NCBI GenBank assembly: GCA_015062585.1
Contig: SUUJ01000003.1
Span: 37,538 to 101,537, forward strand
DNA: 64,000 bases
Direction: 5' to 3'
DNA from: Alphaproteobacteria bacterium
GTDB lineage: Bacteria > Pseudomonadota > Alphaproteobacteria > RF32 > CAG-239
Below the pieces are notes generated by a model. It made no database searches. It had not been told where the DNA came from and saw nothing but the letters and a program-made list of their open reading frames with translations. Of the stretch, positions 56,745-64,000 are shown piece after piece. Within the stretch, counting starts at the first letter, position 1, and every line of letters starts with the position of its first letter. The translations under genes were made by a program, and so were the position numbers.

Positions 56745-57851
56745 ATGAAACCAAACTCAATATTAGGAAGATATCTTACCAAGCAACTGATACTTAACTT
56801 TATCGGTGTGTTGTTGGTAATCTTAGGTATAATCTTTTTATTTGAAATGGTCGAAAGATTGCGCCGTATTGCCGGCAATCCCGACTTTGGCGTTTGGTTT
56901 GCTTTTCAATTAGCCGTTGCGCGATTGCCAAAAACAGCCGAACAGGTATTTCCTTTTGTAATGATGATTGCCGCCATGATAACCTTTTGGCGTCTTAGCA
57001 AAACAAGTGAATTTGTCGTAATGCGCGCTGCCGGATTATCTATTTGGGGCTTTCTTACACCGGTATGTATAGCCACCTTAGTTATCGGCATTATAAATGT
57101 TACCATGATAAACCCTCTATCAGCCAGATTATACAGCCTGTTTGACACCTTAGAGCGCCGCATGGATACAAAAGATATGCAAGCCATGTCATTTTCCAAC
57201 AAAGGCTTGTGGATTCGTGAAGCCATTGAAAACGACAATGTTATGATATTAAAAGCCATATCACTTCACCCCGAGAACGAAAAACTGTTACTCCGTGGTG
57301 TCACAATCATTGAGCTGGATAAAAAAACACAACCTCTGCGCCGTATAGAAGCCTTTGCCGGTATTTTGCATAACGGATTTTTTGACCTTAGAGATGTAAA
57401 AATATTCGTCGGAGGAAAACCGACCGTAAATTTGAATAATCTCAGATATCCGACAGCCTTAGATATCAAAAAAATTGAAGAAAACTTCGTTGACCCGGAA
57501 GCTATTTCTTTTTGGGATTTACCGCGTGTTATCAGTTTTTATGATAAGTCAGGATTCGCGGTTGCAAGACATCAAATACGCTTATGGTCGTTAGTAATAT
57601 CACCGCTGTTTTTAGTGGCAATGGTTTTGATGGCCGCAGTTTTTGCACTTCGCCCCAACAATCGCCGTGGCGGTGTAATGTATCTGATTGTCGGTGGTAT
57701 TGTCACCGGTTTCAGTGCTTATTTTTTAACTCAAATCGTCTATGCCATGGGTGTTAGCGGTAATATTCCGGTATTTTTGGCAGTAACGGCCCCGACTATT
57801 ATTGCCACACTTTTGGGTGTTTCATTACTCTTGCATTTAGAAGACGGCTAA
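56745..57851 (+). CDS. lptG: LPS export permease LptG
   Basis: LptG is one of the two transmembrane subunits of the LptB2FG complex that extracts lipopolysaccharide from the inner membrane. The 368-residue product has an N-terminal helix pair (ILGRYLTKQLILNFIGVLLV, FEMVERLRR), a periplasmic beta-jellyroll part (about 160-270) and three C-terminal helices, ending LLLHLEDG as typical for LptG. ATG 56745 matches the family; an in-frame TTG at 56712 is not needed. lptF is not adjacent, which is unusual since the two are generally neighbours. Confidence 0.9.
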   Translation: MKPNSILGRYLTKQLILNFIGVLLVILGIIFLFEMVERLRRIAGNPDFGVWFAFQLAVARLPKTAEQVFPFVMMIAAMITFWRLSKTSEFVVMRAAGLSIWGFLTPVCIATLVIGIINVTMINPLSARLYSLFDTLERRMDTKDMQAMSFSNKGLWIREAIENDNVMILKAISLHPENEKLLLRGVTIIELDKKTQPLRRIEAFAGILHNGFFDLRDVKIFVGGKPTVNLNNLRYPTALDIKKIEENFVDPEAISFWDLPRVISFYDKSGFAVARHQIRLWSLVISPLFLVAMVLMAAVFALRPNNRRGGVMYLIVGGIVTGFSAYFLTQIVYAMGVSGNIPVFLAVTAPTIIATLLGVSLLLHLEDG

Positions 57852-57944
57852 ATAATACAAAAAAATCATATACATATCAAAAAAAGCTGGATTTTTATTT
57901 TTTTTATGTTATATATCATCACATATTAGATGTGAATAAAGTGA

Positions 57945-57974
57945 AGTGGAGCCCAAAAGCTCCGCTTTTTGTTT
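57945..57974 (+). terminator. Hairpin with T-run upstream of rimP (terminator or attenuator)
   Basis: AGTGGAGC (57945-57952) pairs with GCTCCGCT (57959-57966) around CCAAAA, followed by TTTTGTTT. It ends 19 bases before the rimP start. It can end the lptG message, or act as a leader attenuator of the rimP-nusA-infB operon if a promoter lies in the AT-rich stretch before it. Confidence 0.7.
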
Positions 57975-57992
57975 AGAAAAAAGAGGAACCAT

Positions 57993-58493
57993 ATGCAAGA
58001 AAAACACGCTTTATACGATATGCTTGCCCCGACTATCGAAGCTATGGGTTTTGAGGTTGTCAGGATTCTGATGACCGGCGCTCAAAGACCTACTCTGCAA
58101 ATTATGATAGAACGCCAAGATCGTAAAAATTTGGTTGTTGATGATTGTGCTGCCGTAAGTCGCGCAATATCAGCCATTTTGGATGAAAAAGACCCTATCG
58201 ACAGCGAATATTCTTTAGAAGTAAGTTCGCCGGGCATTGATCGTCCTTTAACTAAACCCGAACATTTTTCACGCTTTGCCGGATACGAGGCCAAAGTAGA
58301 AACATCTGACACCGTAGATGGAAGAAAAAGATTTAAGGGAAAAATTATCTCTCTTGAACCAAACAATAACATAAAAATTATGATGGATGATAAAGAATAT
58401 TCGATTCCTTTTGAATCTGTCAGCAAAGCTAAACTGGTTTTAACAGATGAGCTATGGAACGAATATGTTGCCAACGCTCAAGAATCTGAATAA
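57993..58493 (+). CDS. rimP: Ribosome maturation factor RimP
   Basis: RimP assists 30S assembly. The 166-residue product contains LAPTIEAMGFEVVRILM, VDDCAAVSRAISAILDE and YSLEVSSPGIDRPLTKPEHF, the best-conserved RimP stretch. ATG 57993 has AGAGGA six bases upstream. It is the first gene of the rimP-nusA-ylxR-infB operon. Confidence 0.95.
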   Translation: MQEKHALYDMLAPTIEAMGFEVVRILMTGAQRPTLQIMIERQDRKNLVVDDCAAVSRAISAILDEKDPIDSEYSLEVSSPGIDRPLTKPEHFSRFAGYEAKVETSDTVDGRKRFKGKIISLEPNNNIKIMMDDKEYSIPFESVSKAKLVLTDELWNEYVANAQESE

Positions 58494-58532
58494 AATTTGT
58501 ACTAACCTTAATTTGAATATTTAGAGGAAAAA

Positions 58533-60050
58533 ATGCAAACACAAGAAAATATGCCAAGACCCGAAATCGTAATGGTTGCCGACACAGTAGCCAGAGAAAA
58601 AAACATTGATAAAGAAGATGTTTTTCAAGCAATGGAAATTGCCATTCAAAAATCTGCTCGTTCCAAATATGGTTCTGAACACGACATCAGAGCTCATATT
58701 GACAGAAAAAACGGTGCAATTTCTTTAGCTCGTTATCGTGAGGTTATTGCTGATGACGCCGAAAAAGAAAACGAAACAACTCAACTTTTCTTAGACGAAG
58801 CTCAAGCCTATGACGAAAACATCAAAGTTGGTGAATTTATCATTGATGCCCTTCCTCCGATTGATTTCGGTCGTATTGCTGCTCAAACAGCAAAACAAGT
58901 TATTGTTCAAAAAGTTCGTGATGCCGAACGCAACAAACAATTTGAAGAATACAAAGAAAAAATTGGCACTATTATCAACGGAACGGTTAAGCGAGTAGAA
59001 TTTAACAGCATTACTGTTGATATCGGTAAAACCGAAGCTGTTTTGCGCCGTGAAGAAATTATTCCGAGAGAAAAATTCAAAGTCGGCGACAGAATTAGAG
59101 CTTATGTTCTTGATGTAAGACGCGAAAACAAAGGCCCGCAAATCTTCTTGTCTCGTACCTGTCCGGAATTTTTGGCCAAATTGTTTACTTCCGAAGTTCC
59201 GGAAATTTATGACGGCATTATTCAAATTATGGGTGTTGCTCGTGATCCGGGCTCAAAAGCTAAAATTGCTGTTAAAACTGATGATGTAACTATCGACGCA
59301 GTCGGTTCTTGCGTTGGTTTAAGAGGTATTCGCGTACAAGCCGTTATGAACGAATTACAAGGCGAACGCATTGATATCGTTCCATACTCTGAAGACAAGG
59401 CTCAGTACATGGTTTCTGCATTATCTCCGTCCGAAGTTACCAAAGTGGTCATTGATGAAGAAAACAACCGTATTGAAGCCGTTGTTCCGCAAGAACAATT
59501 CTCTATGGCTATCGGACGCCGCGGTCAAAATGTAAGATTGGCTTCTTTGCTTTTGGGTTGCGATATTGATGTCTTGACCGAAGAACAAGAACAAGAACGC
59601 CGTTCTAATGAAAACAAAGTTCGCTCTCAAAGATTTATGGAAGCTCTGGATGTCGATGAAATGATTGCTCACTTGCTTATTGCTGAAGGCTTCTCAAATG
59701 TTGACGAAGTTGCTATGGTTGATTTGAGCGAATTATCAGAAATCGAAGGATTTGACGAAGAAGTTGCTCAAGAATTGCAAAATCGTGCTCAAGAATATGT
59801 TGAAAATCGCAACAAAGAATTTGAGAAAAAGAGCAAATCTTTGGGTATTGATGAAAAACTTCAAGCTATTGAAGGTTTAGATAAAGATATGCTTTTGGCT
59901 CTTGCTAATGCTAACATTCGCAATATTGACGATTTGGGCGATTTAGCAACCGATGAACTTATCGAAATCTTGGGTGAAGACACCTTGTCTGTCAAAGAAG
60001 CTGAAAAAGTTATTATGGCAGCTCGTGCTCACTGGTTTGAAGAAGAATAA
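58533..60050 (+). CDS. nusA: Transcription termination/antitermination protein NusA
   Basis: NusA binds RNA polymerase and modulates pausing, termination and antitermination. The 505-residue product has an N-terminal polymerase-binding domain (1-135), an S1 domain (about 143-205, GTIINGTVKRVEFNSITVD), two KH domains with DPGSKAKIAV and GRRGQNVRLAS, and two acidic C-terminal repeats, VDEMIAHLLIAEGF and LQAIEGLDKDMLLALANANI. The AR repeats match Proteobacteria. It follows rimP in the operon. Confidence 0.97.
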   Translation: MQTQENMPRPEIVMVADTVAREKNIDKEDVFQAMEIAIQKSARSKYGSEHDIRAHIDRKNGAISLARYREVIADDAEKENETTQLFLDEAQAYDENIKVGEFIIDALPPIDFGRIAAQTAKQVIVQKVRDAERNKQFEEYKEKIGTIINGTVKRVEFNSITVDIGKTEAVLRREEIIPREKFKVGDRIRAYVLDVRRENKGPQIFLSRTCPEFLAKLFTSEVPEIYDGIIQIMGVARDPGSKAKIAVKTDDVTIDAVGSCVGLRGIRVQAVMNELQGERIDIVPYSEDKAQYMVSALSPSEVTKVVIDEENNRIEAVVPQEQFSMAIGRRGQNVRLASLLLGCDIDVLTEEQEQERRSNENKVRSQRFMEALDVDEMIAHLLIAEGFSNVDEVAMVDLSELSEIEGFDEEVAQELQNRAQEYVENRNKEFEKKSKSLGIDEKLQAIEGLDKDMLLALANANIRNIDDLGDLATDELIEILGEDTLSVKEAEKVIMAARAHWFEEE

Positions 60051-60062
60051 TAAAACTTTGTA

Positions 60063-60085
60063 GCGGACGGCTTTTAGTCGTCCGC
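60063..60085 (+). other. Intercistronic hairpin between nusA and ylxR
   Basis: GCGGACG pairs with CGTCCGC around GCTTTTAGT, without a T-run. It may be a processing or stability element between the two coding regions. Confidence 0.5.
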
Positions 60086-60110
60086 CTCCACCAAAGAAAA
60101 AAGGAATAAA

Positions 60111-60680
60111 ATGAAAAAAGAAACGACCAGAAAATGTATAGTAACCGGAGAAATCTTCGAAAAAGAAGATTTGCTTCGCTTTACCATACTCGAAGACAAT
60201 ATGGTTGTTCCCGATTTTAAGAAAAAGCTACCGGGTAAAGGTGTTTATGTCAAAAACTCTAAAAAAACTTTAGAAAAAGCCATAAGCAACAACCTTTTTG
60301 CCAAGGCCGCAAAAAAGCCGGCCAAAGCTGACAAAGAGCTTGTTACTCAGGTAGAAAATATTTTGTTCAAACACGCCCTAAATGCCATATCTTTAGCTCG
60401 CAAAGCCGGTGTTATGGTATCGGGCATGGACAAAGTCAAAGAAGCTATAAAAAAGAACATCGTAGCCTTTTTATTAGAGGCTGAAGATGCCGGCTCAGAC
60501 GGACATAACAAAATTATGTCCATGGCCAAAAATATTGAAATTTTTAATTTGTTTAAGATTGAGGAGTTAGACAAAGAATTAGCAAAAGATAATACTGTTC
60601 ATTTAGCTTTTACAAAAAGCACCATGGCAAATTCGGTCAGAGAAACGTTCGTTCGCCTGACCTCATTCTTAAACGATTAA
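60111..60680 (+). CDS. YlxR (DUF448) fused to an L7Ae-like domain
   Basis: The 189-residue product joins an N-terminal YlxR domain (TRKCIVTGEIFEKEDLLRFT and the GKGVYVKNSKK loop) to a C-terminal L7Ae/YlxQ-like domain (about 85-185, NAISLARKAGVMVSGMDKV). Both are RNA-binding folds that elsewhere are encoded as separate genes in nusA-infB operons; the fusion is common in Alphaproteobacteria. YlxR has been linked to RNase P modulation in some bacteria. It is between nusA and infB. Confidence 0.93.
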   Translation: MKKETTRKCIVTGEIFEKEDLLRFTILEDNMVVPDFKKKLPGKGVYVKNSKKTLEKAISNNLFAKAAKKPAKADKELVTQVENILFKHALNAISLARKAGVMVSGMDKVKEAIKKNIVAFLLEAEDAGSDGHNKIMSMAKNIEIFNLFKIEELDKELAKDNTVHLAFTKSTMANSVRETFVRLTSFLND

Positions 60681-60705
60681 AAGATAAAAAACGGAGTAAT
60701 AATAT

Positions 60706-63189
60706 ATGACAGAAGATAATGCAAAAAAGAAATTAACATTATCAGGAAAATCTACCCTAACTCTCAAATTAGGCGCTACAACCAAATCCTCTAATTCTGA
60801 CGGAAAAAAGATGGTACAAGTCGAAGTCAGAAAGAAAAGAATTATCGGTCAACCTACCGAAAACAAGGTTCAAAAACCTCAGATTGACGAAGAAACTGCC
60901 GCCAAACTAAAACTGATTGCCGAAGCCAAAGAGTTTGATAACAAGCGCCGTCAGGAAGAAGAAGAGCGCAATGTTCAAAGACAAAAAATCAAAGAGGAAG
61001 AACTAAAAAAACAACAAGAAAAAGAAGAGGAAGAAAAAAGATTAGCCGAAGAAAAAGCTAAAAAAGAGGCTCAAAAAGCTCAACAAGAAGCTGTTAACTC
61101 TTCTCAAAGCGAAAGTGAAAATCGCGCCTTAAACAAATTCAAAGAGCGTCAAAAACGCGCATTTGATGATGATGATGACGAAGATGATGACAACAATTCT
61201 CGTTATTCTAATGGCAAAAAACCGGTTACCAAAGAGGATGTTTTCGAACAAGAGCGCAAAAAACAAATAACCAAACGCTCTTTTGAACCTCAACGCCGTT
61301 CTAACAAAGTCAGCATTCACAACATCTCTACCGATGATGACGACGATGATTACGGATTTGGCGGACCAAGACGCAGATTCAAGAAAAAACAGCCTAAGCC
61401 GGTTGTTCAAGTTGCACCTGCCGAAAAGGTTATTAAAGAGGTTATCATTCCTGAAATTATAACAGTTCAAGAATTAGCAAACCGCATGGCCGAAAAATCA
61501 GCCGAAGTTATCAAAAAACTTATGTCATTGGGTGTTATGGCCACCATCAACCAACCGATTGACGCCGATACAGCCCAAATTATCGTTGAAGAGTTCGGTC
61601 ACAAATTTAAGCGCGTTGCTGATAGTGATGTTGAAGAAGGTTTGTATAAAAAAGACGATACTCCGGAACAATTATTGCCTCGTGCACCGGTTGTTACCGT
61701 TATGGGACACGTTGACCATGGTAAAACATCATTGCTCGACGCACTTCGTGAAACCAATGTTGTATCGCGCGAAGCCGGTGGTATTACCCAACACATCGGT
61801 GCTTACCAAATTACCGTTCCTTCGGGCGACAAAATCACCTTTATTGATACACCGGGTCACGAAGCATTTTCCGAAATGCGTGCCCGCGGTGCTAAGGTTA
61901 CCGATATTGTGGTATTGGTTGTTGCCGCCAACGACGGTATCATGCCGCAAACAATTGAAGCTATCCGCCATGCTCAAGCAGCCGAAGTGCCAATTGTTGT
62001 TGCCATTAACAAGATTGACTTGCCTGCCGCTGATCCGATGAAAGTTAAAACAACATTGTTGCAACACGGCATCGGTGTCGAAGAAATGGGCGGCGAATGC
62101 TTATGTGCCGAAGTTTCTGCAAAAAAACGCATAAACATTGACAAATTGGTTGAAGCAATCTTGCTTCAAGCCGAAATGTTAGACCTTAAAGCCAATCCTG
62201 ACCGTAATGGCGAAGGCGTAGTTGTTGAAGCCAAAATGGAAAAAGGACGAGGTACCGTTGTTACTGCTTTGGTTCAAAAAGGTACCTTAAAAATCGGTGA
62301 TGTTGTTATCGCCGGTAAAGAATGGGGACATGTTCGCGCAATGTTTAACGAACACGGTCAAAAAATGCAAGAAGCAGGCCCTGCAACTCCTGTCGAGATT
62401 TTAGGCTTGCAAGGTACACCTTCTGCCGGTGATGATATCATCGCCGTTGCTGACGAAGGTAAAGCCAAAGAAATTACCGGATATCGTATCCGCAAAGAAC
62501 GCGAAGCCAAATTGGTCAAATCAGCAAAATCGGCTATGGAACAAATGCTTGATAAAATCAAATCAGGCGAAGTTAAACACTTGCCGATTATTATCAAAGC
62601 CGATGTTCAAGGCTCTATCGAGGCTATTGAGGGTACTGTTTCCAAACTTTCTAACGACGAAGTTAAGGTTCAAATTTTGCACTCGGCCGTAGGTGGTATT
62701 TCAGAATCAGATGTTACCTTAGCCAAAGCTTCAAATGCTTTGATTATCGGTTTCAATGTTCGTGCTAACGCCCAAGCCCGCGATATGGCTCGTCGCGATA
62801 GTGTTGAGATTAAATACTACTCAATCATCTATGATGTATTAGATGACATCAAAAAAGGTTTGGAAGGTATGCTATCGCCCGAACTTCGTGAAAAATTGCT
62901 CGGTTATGCCGAAATTCGTGAAGTTTATAACATTACCGGTGTCGGTAAGGTTGGCGGTTGTATGATTACCGAAGGTTTGGTAAAACGCGGTGCCAAAATC
63001 CGCTTGTTGCGTGATAATGTGGTTATTCATGACGGCGCTATCGGACAACTCAAACGCTTCAAAGACGATGTTAAAGAAGTCAAAGAAGGATTTGAGTGCG
63101 GTATCTCGTTTGAAAATTATAACGACATTCAAAAAGGCGACTTTATCGAATGTTATGAGATTGAAGAAATCGCCGCCAAATTGCAATAA
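60706..63189 (+). CDS. infB: Translation initiation factor IF-2
   Basis: IF-2 brings initiator fMet-tRNA to the 30S subunit. The 827-residue product has a long charged N-terminal region with Lys/Glu coiled-coil parts and Asp runs ([10 protein letters not shown]), then an IF2_N domain ([20 protein letters not shown]). The GTPase domain has G1 at about 334-341 (GHVDHGKT), DTPGHEAF and NKID. The beta-barrel and C-terminal domains follow, ending near residue 827. It is the last gene of the operon; rbfA does not follow. Confidence 0.97.
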   Translation: MTEDNAKKKLTLSGKSTLTLKLGATTKSSNSDGKKMVQVEVRKKRIIGQPTENKVQKPQIDEETAAKLKLIAEAKEFDNKRRQEEEERNVQRQKIKEEELKKQQEKEEEEKRLAEEKAKKEAQKAQQEAVNSSQSESENRALNKFKERQKRAFDDDDDEDDDNNSRYSNGKKPVTKEDVFEQERKKQITKRSFEPQRRSNKVSIHNISTDDDDDDYGFGGPRRRFKKKQPKPVVQVAPAEKVIKEVIIPEIITVQELANRMAEKSAEVIKKLMSLGVMATINQPIDADTAQIIVEEFGHKFKRVADSDVEEGLYKKDDTPEQLLPRAPVVTVMGHVDHGKTSLLDALRETNVVSREAGGITQHIGAYQITVPSGDKITFIDTPGHEAFSEMRARGAKVTDIVVLVVAANDGIMPQTIEAIRHAQAAEVPIVVAINKIDLPAADPMKVKTTLLQHGIGVEEMGGECLCAEVSAKKRINIDKLVEAILLQAEMLDLKANPDRNGEGVVVEAKMEKGRGTVVTALVQKGTLKIGDVVIAGKEWGHVRAMFNEHGQKMQEAGPATPVEILGLQGTPSAGDDIIAVADEGKAKEITGYRIRKEREAKLVKSAKSAMEQMLDKIKSGEVKHLPIIIKADVQGSIEAIEGTVSKLSNDEVKVQILHSAVGGISESDVTLAKASNALIIGFNVRANAQARDMARRDSVEIKYYSIIYDVLDDIKKGLEGMLSPELREKLLGYAEIREVYNITGVGKVGGCMITEGLVKRGAKIRLLRDNVVIHDGAIGQLKRFKDDVKEVKEGFECGISFENYNDIQKGDFIECYEIEEIAAKLQ

Positions 63190-63207
63190 AAAAAACAAGT
63201 CTACAAA

Positions 63208-63240
63208 AACCCCCGATTTTTTCCAAATCGGGGGTTATTT
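63208..63240 (+). terminator. Terminator after infB
   Basis: AACCCCCGATTT (63208-63219) pairs perfectly with AAATCGGGGGTT (63225-63236), followed by ATTTTTA. Confidence 0.88.
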
Positions 63241-63315
63241 TTAAGCATAAAAAGTCATCGCTATTTAGTGAATACATAATGTCATTTCTCGCTCGGCGCA
63301 TCGGCATAAAAAAAT

Positions 63316-63533
63316 ATGTCATGCCTTGAGCGAATGAAATGAGCGAGACTTGGCATCTTCAAATTATTCTTATGTTACTTTTGAGTGACCAAAAGTAACC
63401 AAAAGTCACCGCTCAAGATGTTTTTTTTAACGCTTTTTTCAACCGGATGTGCCCTTCACATCCGTTGGCTGACTTTGGGCGCATAAAAGGAGAGTCTCCG
63501 ATTAAAAAAAGCTAAAAAACATAAATCGCGGTT
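63316..63533 (-). repeat. Dispersed repeat B, copy 3 (inverted)
   Basis: Reverse complement of the copies at 44871 and 50714, with the same two hairpins. It lies in the geneless stretch 63190-64000, which otherwise holds the infB terminator, partial GTCAT-type repeat fragments around 63256-63310 and the direct repeats at 63621 and 63866. Confidence 0.85.
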
Positions 63534-63620
63534 GTTGTTTTTTAAATTTAAATTGTCATGCCCTAAACGGAGCGTTAGCGAAGTGCGGTTAGGCATCTTC
63601 AAATTAGTTTAAAACAAAGA

Positions 63621-63809
63621 TTGGATAGCATGTGCATATAATAAGAAATAAAGACGGCGAAAGCGTAATGCACAAAAAAAGGCGAATAAAAGAACTTATA
63701 GAGTTATTTTCAAGGCGAGAAACAATACAAAAAACTCGGAGAATAGTACAGATAGAGCGATTTCTAGGAGAGACAAAAATTTTAGCGTACAAATAGCTAC
63801 GTGAATTTT
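63621..63809. repeat. Direct repeat D, copy 1
   Basis: 189 bases starting TTGGATAGCATGTGCATA and ending GTGAATTTT. It matches copy 2 except for one base and a 54-base segment (about 63680-63733) bounded by A-runs that copy 2 lacks. The sequence following its end (TTTTCAGCCT) resembles the CorC-gene terminator at 17904-17948. Confidence 0.8.
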
Positions 63810-63865
63810 CAGCCTTTCGCCTTTTTGCGATTAGTATTCCATTATACGAGTTTTTTCAAAAAAAG

Positions 63866-64000
63866 TTGGATAGCGTGTGCATATAATAAGAAATAAAGAC
63901 GGCGAAAGCGTAATGCACAAAAAAACTCGGAGAATAGTACAGATAGAGCGATTTCTAGGAGAGACAAAAATTTTAGCGTACAAATAGCTACGTGAATTTT
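63866..64000. repeat. Direct repeat D, copy 2 (reaches window end)
   Basis: 135 bases matching copy 1 after removal of its internal 54 bases, with one substitution (TAGCGTG for TAGCATG). The copy is still identical where the window ends, so the repeat may continue. Confidence 0.8.

Noticed and set aside
63604..63792. Minus-strand frame over repeat D
   Set aside because: It covers repeat copy 1 including the segment that copy 2 lacks, with no ribosome site or promoter visible.

Overview
The window is AT-rich bacterial DNA, densely coded, and reads as a chromosomal segment of an alphaproteobacterium. The signs are a GapR/DUF2312 nucleoid protein, a DUF2336 protein, a DUF2333 protein, a three-gene proton-translocating transhydrogenase (pntA-pntAB-pntB), an Mla/Mce-type lipid ABC transporter with auxiliary lipoprotein, a fused YlxR/L7Ae-like protein before infB, and a Gram-negative envelope set (TolB, LptG, AmpG, MurJ). 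The low GC content and palindromic intergenic repeats suggest an uncultured, perhaps host- or gut-associated lineage; that last point is inference. No rRNA, tRNA, CRISPR array or insertion-sequence transposase was recognised.

Layout. 1-3176: nucleoside salvage operon cdd-punA-deoC-deoA. 3220-4536: tolB. 4663-5121: ruvX. 5079-10396 (minus): pyk-deoB-pgeF-DnaJ/TerB protein-amidase. 10537-10791: gapR. 10823-11886 (minus): split chromate transporter. 11977-14632: transhydrogenase. 14629-17819 (minus): Mla-type transporter. 17988-19328 (minus): CorC/HlyC-type protein. 19619-20089: unknown protein. 20165-22128 (minus): groES-groEL. 22260-25603 (minus): voltage-gated channel, prepilin peptidase, htpG. 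25755-27096: ferredoxin and adenosine kinase. 27235-29278: tandem palindromic repeat and a frameshifted typA. 29317-29478 (minus): a 53-residue gene with its own signals. 29620-33730: murJ, DUF2333, NFU and Bax-like genes, chained by overlaps. 33792-37352: DUF2336, degenerate HD-GYP protein, gloB. 37347-39626 (minus): ftsK. 39788-44522: fabG, rbfA (minus), truB-rpsO-pnp. 44616-51282: a 4.9-kb gene for a secreted cysteine-rich protein, between two colinear direct-repeat mosaics. 51394-56663: ampG, SDR, yicC-gmk, Sel1 protein, cysK. 56745-63189: lptG, then rimP-nusA-ylxR-infB. 63190-64000: repeats again.

How the genes work together. Cdd, PunA, DeoA, DeoB and DeoC turn nucleosides into bases and triose phosphate plus acetaldehyde, feeding glycolysis; pyruvate kinase shares a transcript with deoB, and adenosine kinase is close by. 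Transhydrogenase, the Mla-type transporter, TolB, LptG, AmpG, the amidase and the Bax-like hydrolase serve redox balance and envelope upkeep. The truB-rpsO-pnp and rimP-nusA-ylxR-infB blocks are the usual translation/RNA clusters, with rbfA displaced.

The least ordinary parts are the repeat-bounded giant gene, the small gene at 29317-29478, the tandem palindromes before the broken typA, the promoter element shared by groES and htpG, and the channel with an unusual selectivity filter.
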